From the NCBI GenBank assembly GCA_963678775.2, contig CAXXGR010000002.1, forward strand, positions 1,054,001-1,118,000: DNA of 64,000 nucleotides. Direction: 5' to 3'. This document shows positions 50,165 through 58,709 of the stretch, piece after piece. The notes beneath the pieces were generated by a model. The model saw nothing but the letters and a program-made list of their open reading frames with translations. It had not been told where the DNA came from and searched no databases. How positions within the stretch are numbered: position 1 is the first letter of the stretch; each line of letters begins with the position of its first letter. This stretch comes from JBFHIJ01 sp963678775 (GTDB lineage: Bacteria; Bacteroidota; Ignavibacteria; Kapaibacteriales; UBA2268). A program made the translations under genes and the position numbers.

Positions 50165-51541
50165 TTAGCTTTCCATATTTGGAAGTTCAAGGCCATAACC
50201 TTTTTTCTTGTCTTCAGCTTTAAGCATAAGAGCAACAATAATTGCTAAAAAACCGGTTGCTGCAAAGATTAACATAGGAACCGTGTAATCATAATGGCTA
50301 AATGTGCCATCAGCAGCGTTGACTTTACAATGTGCATCAAGAACCCAGCCAATCAATAGAGGCATACCCATTAGTCCCCAGTTTTGAACCCAAAAGATAA
50401 GAGCATAGGCAGAGCCTAATTGTTTTTCAGGGATGATTTTAGGTACTGAAGGCCACATTGCAGACGGTACTAAAGAAAAAGTAATACCAAGCAATATGAT
50501 AAGCAATACAGCCACTGCAACTGAGTCAAATGCAGGAATTGCAAAGAAAAGGTGAATAATAAGCAACAAGAAAGATCCTAATAGCATGATTGTCGCACCT
50601 TTACCTTTTCTATCGTAGATATTACCAAAAAACGGAGTCAAAATAATAGTACCAAAAGGTAATATCGATGGTATTGCTCCGGCAAATGATGGATCTACGC
50701 CATATTTATTTGTCATCAAATCGGCTGCGTAATATAAAAATGGAAATATACCTGAGTAAAATAGCACGCAAAGAAGTGCTACTAACCAAAAGCCCTTATT
50801 TTTTATAATAAAGACTATATCGCTAACTTTAAATTGGTCTTCTTCGCTTATTTCATCAGTGATACCTTCGGATTTTTCCAGTTTTCTATCCATAGAAGTG
50901 TACCAGATAAAAGCAACAAGTCCAGCAACCAAAAGTCCAAGACCTAACATAATTGGAGCTGATAAAGCAGGCATAGTATCTGTACCTAATGCAGTTGCTA
51001 TTGGAACAGGAACAGCCAGCGCAAGAGCAGTACCCATACGGGCAGTAGCCATCTCTAGACCCATTGCAAGTGCTAATTCCTTACCTTTAAACCACTTGAC
51101 TATAACTTTCGAGACTGTTATACCGGCGACTTCGACACCAACGCCAAAGATGGCAAAACCGACAGCACCTATTGCTATTTGAGCTTTAACGCCGAAGATT
51201 TCTCCGTCAATAGGCACCAAACCTTCGATTGCAGCATATTGAAAAGCAGTACCTACTAACATCGTAGCAGCTGCGCCAACGCCGGTAAATCGAACACCCA
51301 TTTTATCTAGGATGATACCACCAAAAATCAACATTAAGAAAAATACGTTGAACCAACCATAAGCACTGTTCCATAGACCGAAATCTTGGCTAGTCCAATG
51401 CATATATTCTTCAAGTAATGGTTTTAGGGGAGAAATTACATAGTTAATGTAATACCCAGTAAGCATAGTAAAAGAAACTACACCAAGCGCACCCCAACGA
51501 GCCGCTTTTGATTCTCTTAGCGAGTTTGTAATTTGTTCCAT
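50165..51541 (-). CDS. Major facilitator superfamily transporter
   Basis: 458 aa with about twelve hydrophobic helices. MFS features: N-terminal half with YGWFNVFFLMLIFGGIILDK followed by MGVRF (the loop 2-3 motif region), VSKVIVKWFKGKELALAMGL near residues 145-164 and, in the second half, FGNIYDRKGKGATIMLLGS. A central cytoplasmic loop (KLEKSEGITDEISEEDQF) separates the halves. It resembles oxalate/formate or sugar-phosphate antiporter-type carriers, but the substrate cannot be told. Confidence 0.88.
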   Translation of the reverse strand: MEQITNSLRESKAARWGALGVVSFTMLTGYYINYVISPLKPLLEEYMHWTSQDFGLWNSAYGWFNVFFLMLIFGGIILDKMGVRFTGVGAAATMLVGTAFQYAAIEGLVPIDGEIFGVKAQIAIGAVGFAIFGVGVEVAGITVSKVIVKWFKGKELALAMGLEMATARMGTALALAVPVPIATALGTDTMPALSAPIMLGLGLLVAGLVAFIWYTSMDRKLEKSEGITDEISEEDQFKVSDIVFIIKNKGFWLVALLCVLFYSGIFPFLYYAADLMTNKYGVDPSFAGAIPSILPFGTIILTPFFGNIYDRKGKGATIMLLGSFLLLIIHLFFAIPAFDSVAVAVLLIILLGITFSLVPSAMWPSVPKIIPEKQLGSAYALIFWVQNWGLMGMPLLIGWVLDAHCKVNAADGTFSHYDYTVPMLIFAATGFLAIIVALMLKAEDKKKGYGLELPNMES

Positions 51542-52002
51542 AGCACTTTAAATATAAGTTAAACTTAAATTAATTATTTTGGTAGATAACTAACAAACTT
51601 AGAATTATATTTGCGAAATTCCAAAGGTTTTAAGTCTTCAACGTAAAAAAACTAAATATATATGATATATGTACTAGATTTGTGCATTCTTGGAGGTTGT
51701 ATTTATTAGTAAAAATCAGTTTTTGAGAAAGGATAAAGAGTAAAAATCATCATTGAAAAATTAAAAACATTGAGTAGAATACTTTTATTTACCTGATAAA
51801 TGAACGAGTTTTACTCAAATTTTTTTTGGATACTTTCGTATATATCCATAATTTAAAAATCGACACAACGCTCCTATTACAAATCCCTGAAAATTAACAG
51901 CGACTAATATTCGTTTTGTTTAAAGCAAATACCGGATTATTTAAGTTAATTGCTGTTTTAAGATTATGCAAATTGTTATGTAAATTATATATTTCGAGAA
52001 AA
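51542..52002. other. Divergent intergenic region without a gene
   Basis: 461 bases between the MFS gene (minus) and the aminopeptidase gene (plus), very A+T rich. Both promoters must lie here. An in-frame ATG at 51916 would extend the aminopeptidase by 29 residues that do not look like its family. No RNA gene, repeat or clear promoter pair is recognised. Confidence 0.6.
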
Positions 52003-52965
52003 ATGGCGGCAAATACTAGATTAATTAAAGCAGCCCGTACAGCTCTTAAGGATTATCTTGGTCTTTATGAAGATGAGACTTTGCTTGTTGTAGCGGATGA
52101 AAACACATACGAAGTTGGCTCAGCACTATATGAAGCCGGTAAGGAATTATGCAAAGAGAGCTTTTTGTTACAGATGAAGCCTCGCGAAGAAAATGGGCAG
52201 GAACCTCCGGATCAAATCGCAGAGCTAATGAAAACAGTAGATGTTGTAGTTTGCCCTACCACTAAGTCACTTACTCACACTGATGCACGCAGGAATGCTT
52301 CTAAATTAGGAGTCAGGGTAGCAACTATGCCGGGCATAACTAAAGATATTATGACTCGTTGCTTAAGTGCTGATGCTGAAGAGATTGTTACTCTTACCAA
52401 TCATCTTACCAAATTACTGGAAAGAACAAAAGAAGTTAGAGTAGTTTCTAAGTTAGGTACGGATATAACTTTACCTGTAAAAGGTATGAATATTATTCCA
52501 AGCACAGGTGTCTTGAAAAAAATTGGTGCCTCCGGTAATTTACCTTCAGGAGAAGTGTTTTGCGCACCTCAGGAAGGCAAATCTAACGGTGTAGTAGTGT
52601 TTGATGGTTCTATCGCAGGCATAGGAAAGTTAGAAGAACCTGTAAAGGTAACTATAAAAGATGGTATTGCTGTTTCATTTGAAGGCGGTAAGGAAGCTAT
52701 ACTACTTGAAAAAATGCTAGATAAGCATGGTGAAAAAGGTAAATGGGTAGCTGAGTTTGGTATCGGAACTAATCCGAAAGCCAAAATTACAGGACAAATT
52801 TTAGAAGATGAAAAAGCTATAGGTACTATACATATTGCTTTTGGTAATAATATCTCAATGGGCGGTACTAATAACGTCCATGTCCATATAGACGGTTTGG
52901 TTAAAAAACCTGATTTATACTTGGATGGCGAGATGATTATGGTCAGAGGCAAAGTAGTATTATAA
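52003..52965 (+). CDS. M29-like aminopeptidase (aminopeptidase T / NicX-related)
   Basis: 320 aa from ATG 52003 (MAANTRLIKAARTALKDYLG). The C-terminal metal centre is recognisable: Glu in GNLPSGEVFCAPQEG, Glu in WVAEFGIGTNPKAKI, His in GTIHIAFGNN and the His/Asp pair in VHVHIDGLV near residues 302-311. The N-terminal half is a Rossmann-like domain (ETLLVVADENTYEVGSALYE). Relatives include leucyl aminopeptidases and the ring-opening dioxygenase NicX; peptidase function is more likely but not shown. Confidence 0.85.
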   Translation: MAANTRLIKAARTALKDYLGLYEDETLLVVADENTYEVGSALYEAGKELCKESFLLQMKPREENGQEPPDQIAELMKTVDVVVCPTTKSLTHTDARRNASKLGVRVATMPGITKDIMTRCLSADAEEIVTLTNHLTKLLERTKEVRVVSKLGTDITLPVKGMNIIPSTGVLKKIGASGNLPSGEVFCAPQEGKSNGVVVFDGSIAGIGKLEEPVKVTIKDGIAVSFEGGKEAILLEKMLDKHGEKGKWVAEFGIGTNPKAKITGQILEDEKAIGTIHIAFGNNISMGGTNNVHVHIDGLVKKPDLYLDGEMIMVRGKVVL

Positions 52966-52991
52966 GTAGCTGATAATATATTTCCTTAGCG

Positions 52992-53027
52992 AAGCTGTAC
53001 ACTACTTTGTGTGCAGCTTGTTTTTTT
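52992..53027 (+). terminator. Intrinsic terminator of the aminopeptidase gene
   Basis: An 11-bp stem with one G-T pair (52992-53002 with 53009-53019), followed by a T-run at 53021-53027. Confidence 0.92.
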
Positions 53028-53064
53028 ATATAGTGTTATTTTTAGTACTGTTTGATTTTAGAGT

Positions 53065-53910
53065 ATGAAATTTTCTCTTCAGGAAACTGCGGCTCAGTGT
53101 GGTTTGAGCAAACGTATGGTTCGAGCTTTGGAAGTTCGTTATTCTATTGTTTTGTCGAATAGAGACGCTCGTGGTAGCTTGTATTATGATAAAAAAGATA
53201 TTGAGAGGTTAAAGATTTTTGCGATTGCAATAGATTTGAGTTTTGACATAAGAACTGTTGCTCATTGCACAAACGAGGAATTGCAGTATAAAATCCAAGA
53301 ATATGAAAATTTAGATATAGAACCACTTTCAAAAGATATAAGAGAAGCAAGCAATATGATTAAAGTCTTCGACTCTGCATCCTTAGAGAAGAAGTTATAT
53401 AATATGAGGCTTGAACTTAGTCGAGAGAGATTAATATTAGACTTTATCCTGCCGCTTATTCGAAAAAGCCATTTCACATCTGCAGAAAAGTCATTTTTAG
53501 ATTTTGAAGCAACGACTTTCCTTTCTCAAATTATTAAATCTGCATACAGCAAAGAGTACTACCCTCAAGTACTTCTAATTTGCGAAAAGAATATATACAG
53601 AAATATATTGATAGCTGCTGGTGTTCTTTTGTCAAATTGCAATGTTAAAATATCGTTTGGTGCAACTACTAAATCTATCAAAGTAATAGCAGACATTTGT
53701 AGTAAAACAGACTGTGAGCTTGTATTGCTTATCGGAAATTATAATTTAGCAGATATTACTAATAAAATACAGACAAAAAGTGTGCATTTCGAGATAATCG
53801 ATTTTTCGGCACAGGAATTGATTGATACGAAGCTCTCAGCAGAAAGCATAGCTCTTTCAGACAAAATCAATTTTGCAGTAGAATCCATAAAAGGAGCACT
53901 GCAGCTTTAG
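53065..53910 (+). CDS. MerR-type regulator resembling a degenerate CarH/LitR protein
   Basis: 281 aa. Residues 1-70 are a MerR-type winged helix: SLQETAAQCGLSKRMVRALE, then RDARGSLYYDKKDIERLKIF. Residues about 110-165 are helical, and residues about 175-250 have a Rossmann-like pattern (YPQVLLICEKNIYRNILIAA, VKISFGATTKSIKVI, CELVLLIGNYN). The order matches B12-dependent photoreceptor regulators of the CarH/LitR type, but the cobalamin motif DxHxxG is absent (CEKNIYR at that place). It is immediately upstream of, and co-directional with, the flagellar cluster, so it may regulate it. This is inference. Confidence 0.75.
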   Translation: MKFSLQETAAQCGLSKRMVRALEVRYSIVLSNRDARGSLYYDKKDIERLKIFAIAIDLSFDIRTVAHCTNEELQYKIQEYENLDIEPLSKDIREASNMIKVFDSASLEKKLYNMRLELSRERLILDFILPLIRKSHFTSAEKSFLDFEATTFLSQIIKSAYSKEYYPQVLLICEKNIYRNILIAAGVLLSNCNVKISFGATTKSIKVIADICSKTDCELVLLIGNYNLADITNKIQTKSVHFEIIDFSAQELIDTKLSAESIALSDKINFAVESIKGALQL

Positions 53911-54022
53911 ATTGAATGGCGAAAAAGAGCCAGTTTTTAATATTAGCCACTTATGTAGGTATAATAAGCAAATATCAAAATTAAAACACTCGAAATTTAG
54001 CGAATATAGCGTGTTTAGTCTT

Positions 54023-54038
54023 TGGCACTTATTTTGAA
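54023..54038 (+). promoter_or_regulatory. Candidate sigma-54 (-24/-12) promoter of the flagellar operon
   Basis: TGGCAC at 54023-54028, five bases, then TTGAA at 54034-54038. This fits the sigma-54 consensus TGGCAC-N5-TTGCW at every position except A for C in the -12 part. It is 38 bases before the flgB start codon, a normal distance. Flagellar rod and hook genes are often sigma-54 dependent in other bacteria. Confidence 0.55.
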
Positions 54039-54075
54039 TAGATGATTTTAGATAATAATACAAAAAGGTGAAGCC

Positions 54076-54498
54076 GTGGTATTTAGAAATCATTTGTTCA
54101 AGGATAAACTGCCTCTTATGAATAGAGCTTTAGATGCCTATTCTTTAAGAAACAGAACCACTGCGAAAAACGTAGCTAATGTCAATTCGCCTCATTACAG
54201 ACCTGAGAATGTGAAATTCGAAGAGTTTTTCCAAAATCAGGAAGTTGTACTTAAAGGTACTCAGACAGAGGGAAGCTCTATACCATTGGGTAAAGTTGAT
54301 TACGTAGACGTAGAGGGTGAAGTGCAAAATGCGCCGGTACCAAAGCCGGAAATATATTTTTCCGGTGAGACTCATGTCAATATTGACCGCGAAATGTCAA
54401 AAATGGCTGAAAACCAAATTCGATTTAGATTTGGCTCAATGATGGTAAATAAATTTTTCCGTGGTATGTCATCCTCAATTTTCGGAACTAAAGAATAA
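54076..54498 (+). CDS. flgB: Flagellar rod protein FlgB
   Basis: 140 aa with GTG start behind AAAAAGGTG. The N-terminal rod motif ALDAYSLRNRTTAKNVANVN near residues 18-37 contains the ANVN variant of the usual ANxxTP signature. The C-terminal helix (EMSKMAENQIRFRFGSMMVN) matches the other rod proteins. FlgB forms the proximal rod in the periplasm. First gene of the flagellar cluster. Confidence 0.95.
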   Translation: MVFRNHLFKDKLPLMNRALDAYSLRNRTTAKNVANVNSPHYRPENVKFEEFFQNQEVVLKGTQTEGSSIPLGKVDYVDVEGEVQNAPVPKPEIYFSGETHVNIDREMSKMAENQIRFRFGSMMVNKFFRGMSSSIFGTKE

Positions 54499-54550
54499 GT
54501 GTTTCTACTGATTGTATATTTGATTATTTAGTTACATATTAGGTGATATT

Positions 54551-55036
54551 ATGCCTGAGAATATATTTTCGTCGTTTAATATTAGTGGTCAGGGCATGAG
54601 CGTGCAGAGGATGCGTTTAAGCTCTGTAGCAAAGAATATTGCAAATGCTAATACGACTGTAGGAGAAGACGGGAAGCCGTATCAAAGAGAAGTTGTTGTC
54701 GTAAGGGCAATCCCTGATAGTCCATTTGAAGATGAAGTGCAAAATCAAATAGCTTTAAAGCAGTCTGACTCTACGCACGCTTCGAATGCAAAACCGGGAA
54801 CCTATCCGCCTAATTATGACGTGCTAAAAGCAGCAGTAGCAAGGGACAACTCTCCGGCAAGACTTGTATACAATCCAAGTCATCCTCATGCAGATGATAA
54901 CGGATATGTTAGAATGCCTAATATAAACGTTGTCACTGAAATGGTAGAAATGATTACAGCCCAAAGAGGCTTTGAAGCTAACACAGGTGTAGTGGATGCG
55001 ACTAAAAATATAGCAAAGTACTCTTTGGAAATATAG
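54551..55036 (+). CDS. flgC: Flagellar rod protein FlgC
   Basis: 161 aa. N-terminal FNISGQGMSVQRMRLSSVAK and NIANANTT, then YQREVVVV. The C-terminal signature NVVTEMVEMITAQRGFEANT near residues 126-145 is shared with the rod/hook family. FlgC builds the rod next to FlgB. Confidence 0.96.
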   Translation: MPENIFSSFNISGQGMSVQRMRLSSVAKNIANANTTVGEDGKPYQREVVVVRAIPDSPFEDEVQNQIALKQSDSTHASNAKPGTYPPNYDVLKAAVARDNSPARLVYNPSHPHADDNGYVRMPNINVVTEMVEMITAQRGFEANTGVVDATKNIAKYSLEI

Positions 55037-55067
55037 TGGGGGGTTATAATTTATAACCGGGGTAAGT

Positions 55068-55367
55068 ATGAAGGTATCGACTGTAGAATCTTACATAAAT
55101 AGTGCCTATACTCATGGGCTGAATGCCAATAGAGTAGGTGGGGGAGTTGCTAAAGCTAAGCAGCCGGAAGCAGTTCCGGAAACGCAAAGTGCAAAAGGAG
55201 ACTCCTACCAGGCAAAAGACTTAATATCACAAAAGGAAAGAGAGTTTTTTAAAACAATGTTTCCTGAGAGTTCGGAGCAAATAGACAAACACGTTATTTT
55301 TAATAAAAATGGTAAAGTAACGGCTCCAAACTTGAATAAAGGTATGATAGTTGACGGTAGAATTTAG
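55068..55367 (+). CDS. Small protein of unknown function in the flagellar operon
   Basis: 99 aa, GGGGTAAGT before the ATG. There is no signal peptide or membrane segment. The middle is low complexity (AKQPEAVPETQSAKGDSYQA); the C-terminal part has LISQKEREFFKTMFPESSEQ and KHVIFNKNGKV, ending GMIVDGRI. No named family is recognised. Its position between flgC and fliE, with good coding character, suggests a small structural or chaperone role in basal-body assembly. This is inference. Confidence 0.75.
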   Translation: MKVSTVESYINSAYTHGLNANRVGGGVAKAKQPEAVPETQSAKGDSYQAKDLISQKEREFFKTMFPESSEQIDKHVIFNKNGKVTAPNLNKGMIVDGRI

Positions 55368-55440
55368 ACTTTAATTCTACTAATAAAAAAAGTGTAGTTT
55401 TAGGCAAGGAAGCCAAATCTCAATAACGAAAGGAATCGTC

Positions 55441-55749
55441 ATGGTAGTAAATGAACTGGCTGCTGGCAAGCAGTATTTACCAATCGTACAGCAACGAACT
55501 CGTGAAATGGATTTACCAACGCACGATGGCGTCACATTCAAAGATACATTGTCTGAATTAGTAGATGATGTCAATTCCTTGCAGGTAGATGCGGCAGATC
55601 AAAAAGAAAAGCTAATCAAAGGCGAACCTGTAGACCTACATGATGTTATGATTTCTGCTCAAAAAGCAAAAACAAGTTTTGAATTGCTGCTTGAGTTGCG
55701 AAACAAAGGTATGGACTTGTACCGTGAAGTAATGCGTATGCAGGTCTAA
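55441..55749 (+). CDS. fliE: Flagellar hook-basal body complex protein FliE
   Basis: 102 aa, usual size. FliE joins the MS ring to the proximal rod. Core motif FKDTLSELVDDVNSLQVDA (residues about 38-56), then KGEPVDLHDVMISAQKAKTS and the end LYREVMRMQV, all typical. It lies upstream of fliF by 36 bases. Confidence 0.95.
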   Translation: MVVNELAAGKQYLPIVQQRTREMDLPTHDGVTFKDTLSELVDDVNSLQVDAADQKEKLIKGEPVDLHDVMISAQKAKTSFELLLELRNKGMDLYREVMRMQV

Positions 55750-55785
55750 GTTTTTCTTGTTTGTAGTACCTAAAGAGCAAGTATA

Positions 55786-57588
55786 ATGGCAGAAAATAAA
55801 GTTATAGAGCAATCAAAGAATTTCTTCTCCAGTTTATCTACTATTCAAAAGTGGCTTTTTGGAGCAGTTGCCGGCGTATTAGTTCTGGTTGGTGCTTATT
55901 TTGCTTTGTCTTTGAACGATGAGCAGGTCGAAATGGGGATACTTTATAAATCTCTAAATCCTGCCGAAGCCTCAAAAATTATAGATTATCTTAAAACCTC
56001 GAATATTCCTTACCAACTTACTGAGAATGGAACTTCCATCTTAGTAGACAAAACTAAAATATATGATACAAGAATAACTTTAGCAGGGCAAGGGCTACCC
56101 GAATCCGGCGTGGTAGGCTATGAATTGTTTGACAAAACTAACCTGGGTATGTCTGAGTTTGTGCAGAAGTTAAATCATAAAAGAGCTTTGGAAGGGGAGC
56201 TTGCTCGCACGATTACTTCTCTTGAAGAGGTAAAGCGCGTGCGCGTGCATATCGTTATTCCTGATAGGGCTTTATTCAAAAAAGATCAGAGACCACCGAC
56301 TGCTTCTGTTACTTTACATTTGAATTCGCCTCGCAGTAGTAATAAACTAAATATAGAAGGTATACAAAACCTGGTTGCTTCTAGTATAGAAGGAATGAAA
56401 GTAGAAGACGTAAGCGTTGTGGATCAGCGGGGCAAATTACTATCTGAGTCCCCTTTCGACGAATCAACTCTGGCTGGTAGGACTGCGTTGCAGCACGAAC
56501 AGCAAAGACGCGTAGAACAGCATTTGACAAGTAAAGTGCAATCTATGTTAGATAATGTGATCGGCACAGGGAACTCCAGCGTTGAAGTAAATGCAGCTTT
56601 GGACTTTACAAGTATAGAAAAGACAGTAACTGACTATGACCCTGACAAGCAGGTAGTAAGAAGTGAGCAAAGCATTGTAGAAAAGAGTGCTTCTTCGGAT
56701 TCGCTAAGCTATCCTGCAGTTAATATGTCAAAAGATCAGGCGAATAATATCCAGAATTATGAAATTTCAAAATCTGTAGAGCACATAGTAAATAGTGTTG
56801 GCAATATTTCAAGATTATCTGTAGCAGTGATGATTAATGGTACTCATGAAGTGATTACCACGGATGAAGGCATTAAAGAGATGAAGTATGTGCCTAGGGA
56901 AGAAGAAGAAATGCAACAGTTTCGCGACTTGGTACAAAATGCTATCGGATTTGCACCTGAAAGAGGAGATAAAATTTCAGTACTCAATATTCCATTTGAT
57001 ACCAGTTGGGAAGAAGATGCTCTTGAAATTGTACAGGAGATGCCTTGGTGGAAAATAGAAGAGAATCAGAAATTAATCTTGTTGGGTATAGCTATACTTC
57101 TAACAATGATAATATTCTGGAGAGTATTGAGATCTAAACTTATAAAAGAAAGAATGAGGATAGCGCTTTCATTGCCTGCAGAGGTCACTATGGGCTTGGA
57201 AGAGCTGGAAATGGATGATGATGACGCCGACGACGATGATGTAGACGAAGAAGAAGAATTCTTCGAAGAGCTTGACCTTGATGAAGATGAAATGATGCTT
57301 TTACCGGCGGAACTGCCGGAGCAGTTGCTTTTGGAAGGTGAAAAGTTAGTCAAAGAAAAAGAAGAAGAGATGGAACTGGATGAAAGTGATGCTATCGACT
57401 CTGAGTCACTTGCTGCAAGGGCAAGAGCTTCACTAGAGAATGCTGATGCACCTGAACTGACAGAAGAAGCGTTAATGAAGATAGAAATAAAACAAAAAGT
57501 AGAATCCTTCCTTGATGAAGAGACAGAGGAAGGTGTAAAATTGATTAGATTGATGCTTTCACAAGATTTAGATTTGAGAAACTACTAA
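55786..57588 (+). CDS. fliF: Flagellar MS-ring protein FliF
   Basis: 600 aa. Two membrane helices flank the periplasmic ring domains: residues about 22-45 (WLFGAVAGVLVLVGAYFALS) and about 425-445 (LILLGIAILLTMIIFW). Ring-building motifs include EMGILYKSLNPAEASKIIDY, GQGLPESGVVGYELFDKTN and VKRVRVHIVIPDRALF. The cytoplasmic tail has a strongly acidic insert (about residues 472-505, bases 57199-57297) and ends with the FliG-binding segment VKLIRLMLSQD. Confidence 0.97.
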   Translation: MAENKVIEQSKNFFSSLSTIQKWLFGAVAGVLVLVGAYFALSLNDEQVEMGILYKSLNPAEASKIIDYLKTSNIPYQLTENGTSILVDKTKIYDTRITLAGQGLPESGVVGYELFDKTNLGMSEFVQKLNHKRALEGELARTITSLEEVKRVRVHIVIPDRALFKKDQRPPTASVTLHLNSPRSSNKLNIEGIQNLVASSIEGMKVEDVSVVDQRGKLLSESPFDESTLAGRTALQHEQQRRVEQHLTSKVQSMLDNVIGTGNSSVEVNAALDFTSIEKTVTDYDPDKQVVRSEQSIVEKSASSDSLSYPAVNMSKDQANNIQNYEISKSVEHIVNSVGNISRLSVAVMINGTHEVITTDEGIKEMKYVPREEEEMQQFRDLVQNAIGFAPERGDKISVLNIPFDTSWEEDALEIVQEMPWWKIEENQKLILLGIAILLTMIIFWRVLRSKLIKERMRIALSLPAEVTMGLEELEMDDDDADDDDVDEEEEFFEELDLDEDEMMLLPAELPEQLLLEGEKLVKEKEEEMELDESDAIDSESLAARARASLENADAPELTEEALMKIEIKQKVESFLDEETEEGVKLIRLMLSQDLDLRNY

Positions 57589-57652
57589 TAGTAATGGCTT
57601 TATTTCGTGTAAATAAAGAGAGGATCGTGAGTTTAATTGAGGCAAAATAGTA

Positions 57653-58672
57653 ATGGCAAAATTTAAAACCATACAAGAGCTTTCAGGAAGGCAAAAGGCT
57701 GCAGTCTTACTTATGTCAATGGATGTTGACGTAGCTGCAAAAGTTTTCCAAGAGCTGGATATGAAAGAAGTAGAGCAGATTGCGGTAGAGATTACAAACT
57801 TGCGCGATTTACCACCCATCATTGTGGAAGATGTTATCGACGAGTTCTATCAATTGATGACTGCATCCAGTTATATGATAGAGGGTGGTATCGAGTATGC
57901 TCAGGTTTTACTTGAAAAAAGTTATGGATTAGAGCAGGCAAGAGAAATAATTGAAAAAATCAGAGTGCTGACTACTGTTCGTGGGTTTAATATCTTGAAA
58001 AAATCAGATCCGTCACAGTTAGCTAACTTTTTATCCAAAGAGCATCCGCAAACTATTGCACTTATACTATCTCACTTAACTCCGGATCAGGCTGCAGAAG
58101 TATTGAACGAATTTAAAGAGGATGTCAGGTCTGAGACTATTCACCGTATAGCTATCCTCGGTAAAGTTTCGCCTCAATTGGTCTCAGAAATAGAGCACGT
58201 TGTGGATCAAATAGCAGAATCAACATTAGCTCAAAATCTTGCTACCGCAGGTGGTGCACAGCTGGTGGCTAATATCCTCAATAAGAGTAATAACGCTACT
58301 GCTAAGCAAATGCTAGAAAGCATCGAAGAAAAAGATTATAATATGGCTATTGAAATTAAGCGAATGATGTTCCTTTTCGAAGATATTATTCTTATCGACG
58401 ACAAAGGCATACAGCGCATCTTACGCGATGTGGACAAGCGAGACCTTGCACTTGCACTCAAAGTATCAGAAGAAAAAATACGCGAAAAAATATTCAAAAA
58501 TATGTCAGAGCGTGCCGCTCAGGTTGTTAAAGAAGAGCTTGAGTTTATGGGTCCTGTCAAACTTAAAGAAGTTGAATCTGCACAGATGCGAATAGTTGAT
58601 GTTATTAAAGAGCTTGAAGATCAAGACGAAATTGCTATCGGAGGTAGAGGTAAAGAGGACATCTTTGTATAA
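57653..58672 (+). CDS. fliG: Flagellar motor switch protein FliG
   Basis: 339 aa. N-terminal domain (binds FliF): LSGRQKAAVLLMSMDVDVAA. Middle domain with EHPQTIALILSHLTPDQAAE near residues 126-145. C-terminal torque domain with MFLFEDIILIDDKGIQRILR and KIREKIFKNMSERAA, where the charged residues meet the stator. The length is standard. 37 bases before fliH. Confidence 0.97.
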   Translation: MAKFKTIQELSGRQKAAVLLMSMDVDVAAKVFQELDMKEVEQIAVEITNLRDLPPIIVEDVIDEFYQLMTASSYMIEGGIEYAQVLLEKSYGLEQAREIIEKIRVLTTVRGFNILKKSDPSQLANFLSKEHPQTIALILSHLTPDQAAEVLNEFKEDVRSETIHRIAILGKVSPQLVSEIEHVVDQIAESTLAQNLATAGGAQLVANILNKSNNATAKQMLESIEEKDYNMAIEIKRMMFLFEDIILIDDKGIQRILRDVDKRDLALALKVSEEKIREKIFKNMSERAAQVVKEELEFMGPVKLKEVESAQMRIVDVIKELEDQDEIAIGGRGKEDIFV

Positions 58673-58709
58673 TCTCTATTATTAAACTGACGAAAAGGGA
58701 GATAGAGAA

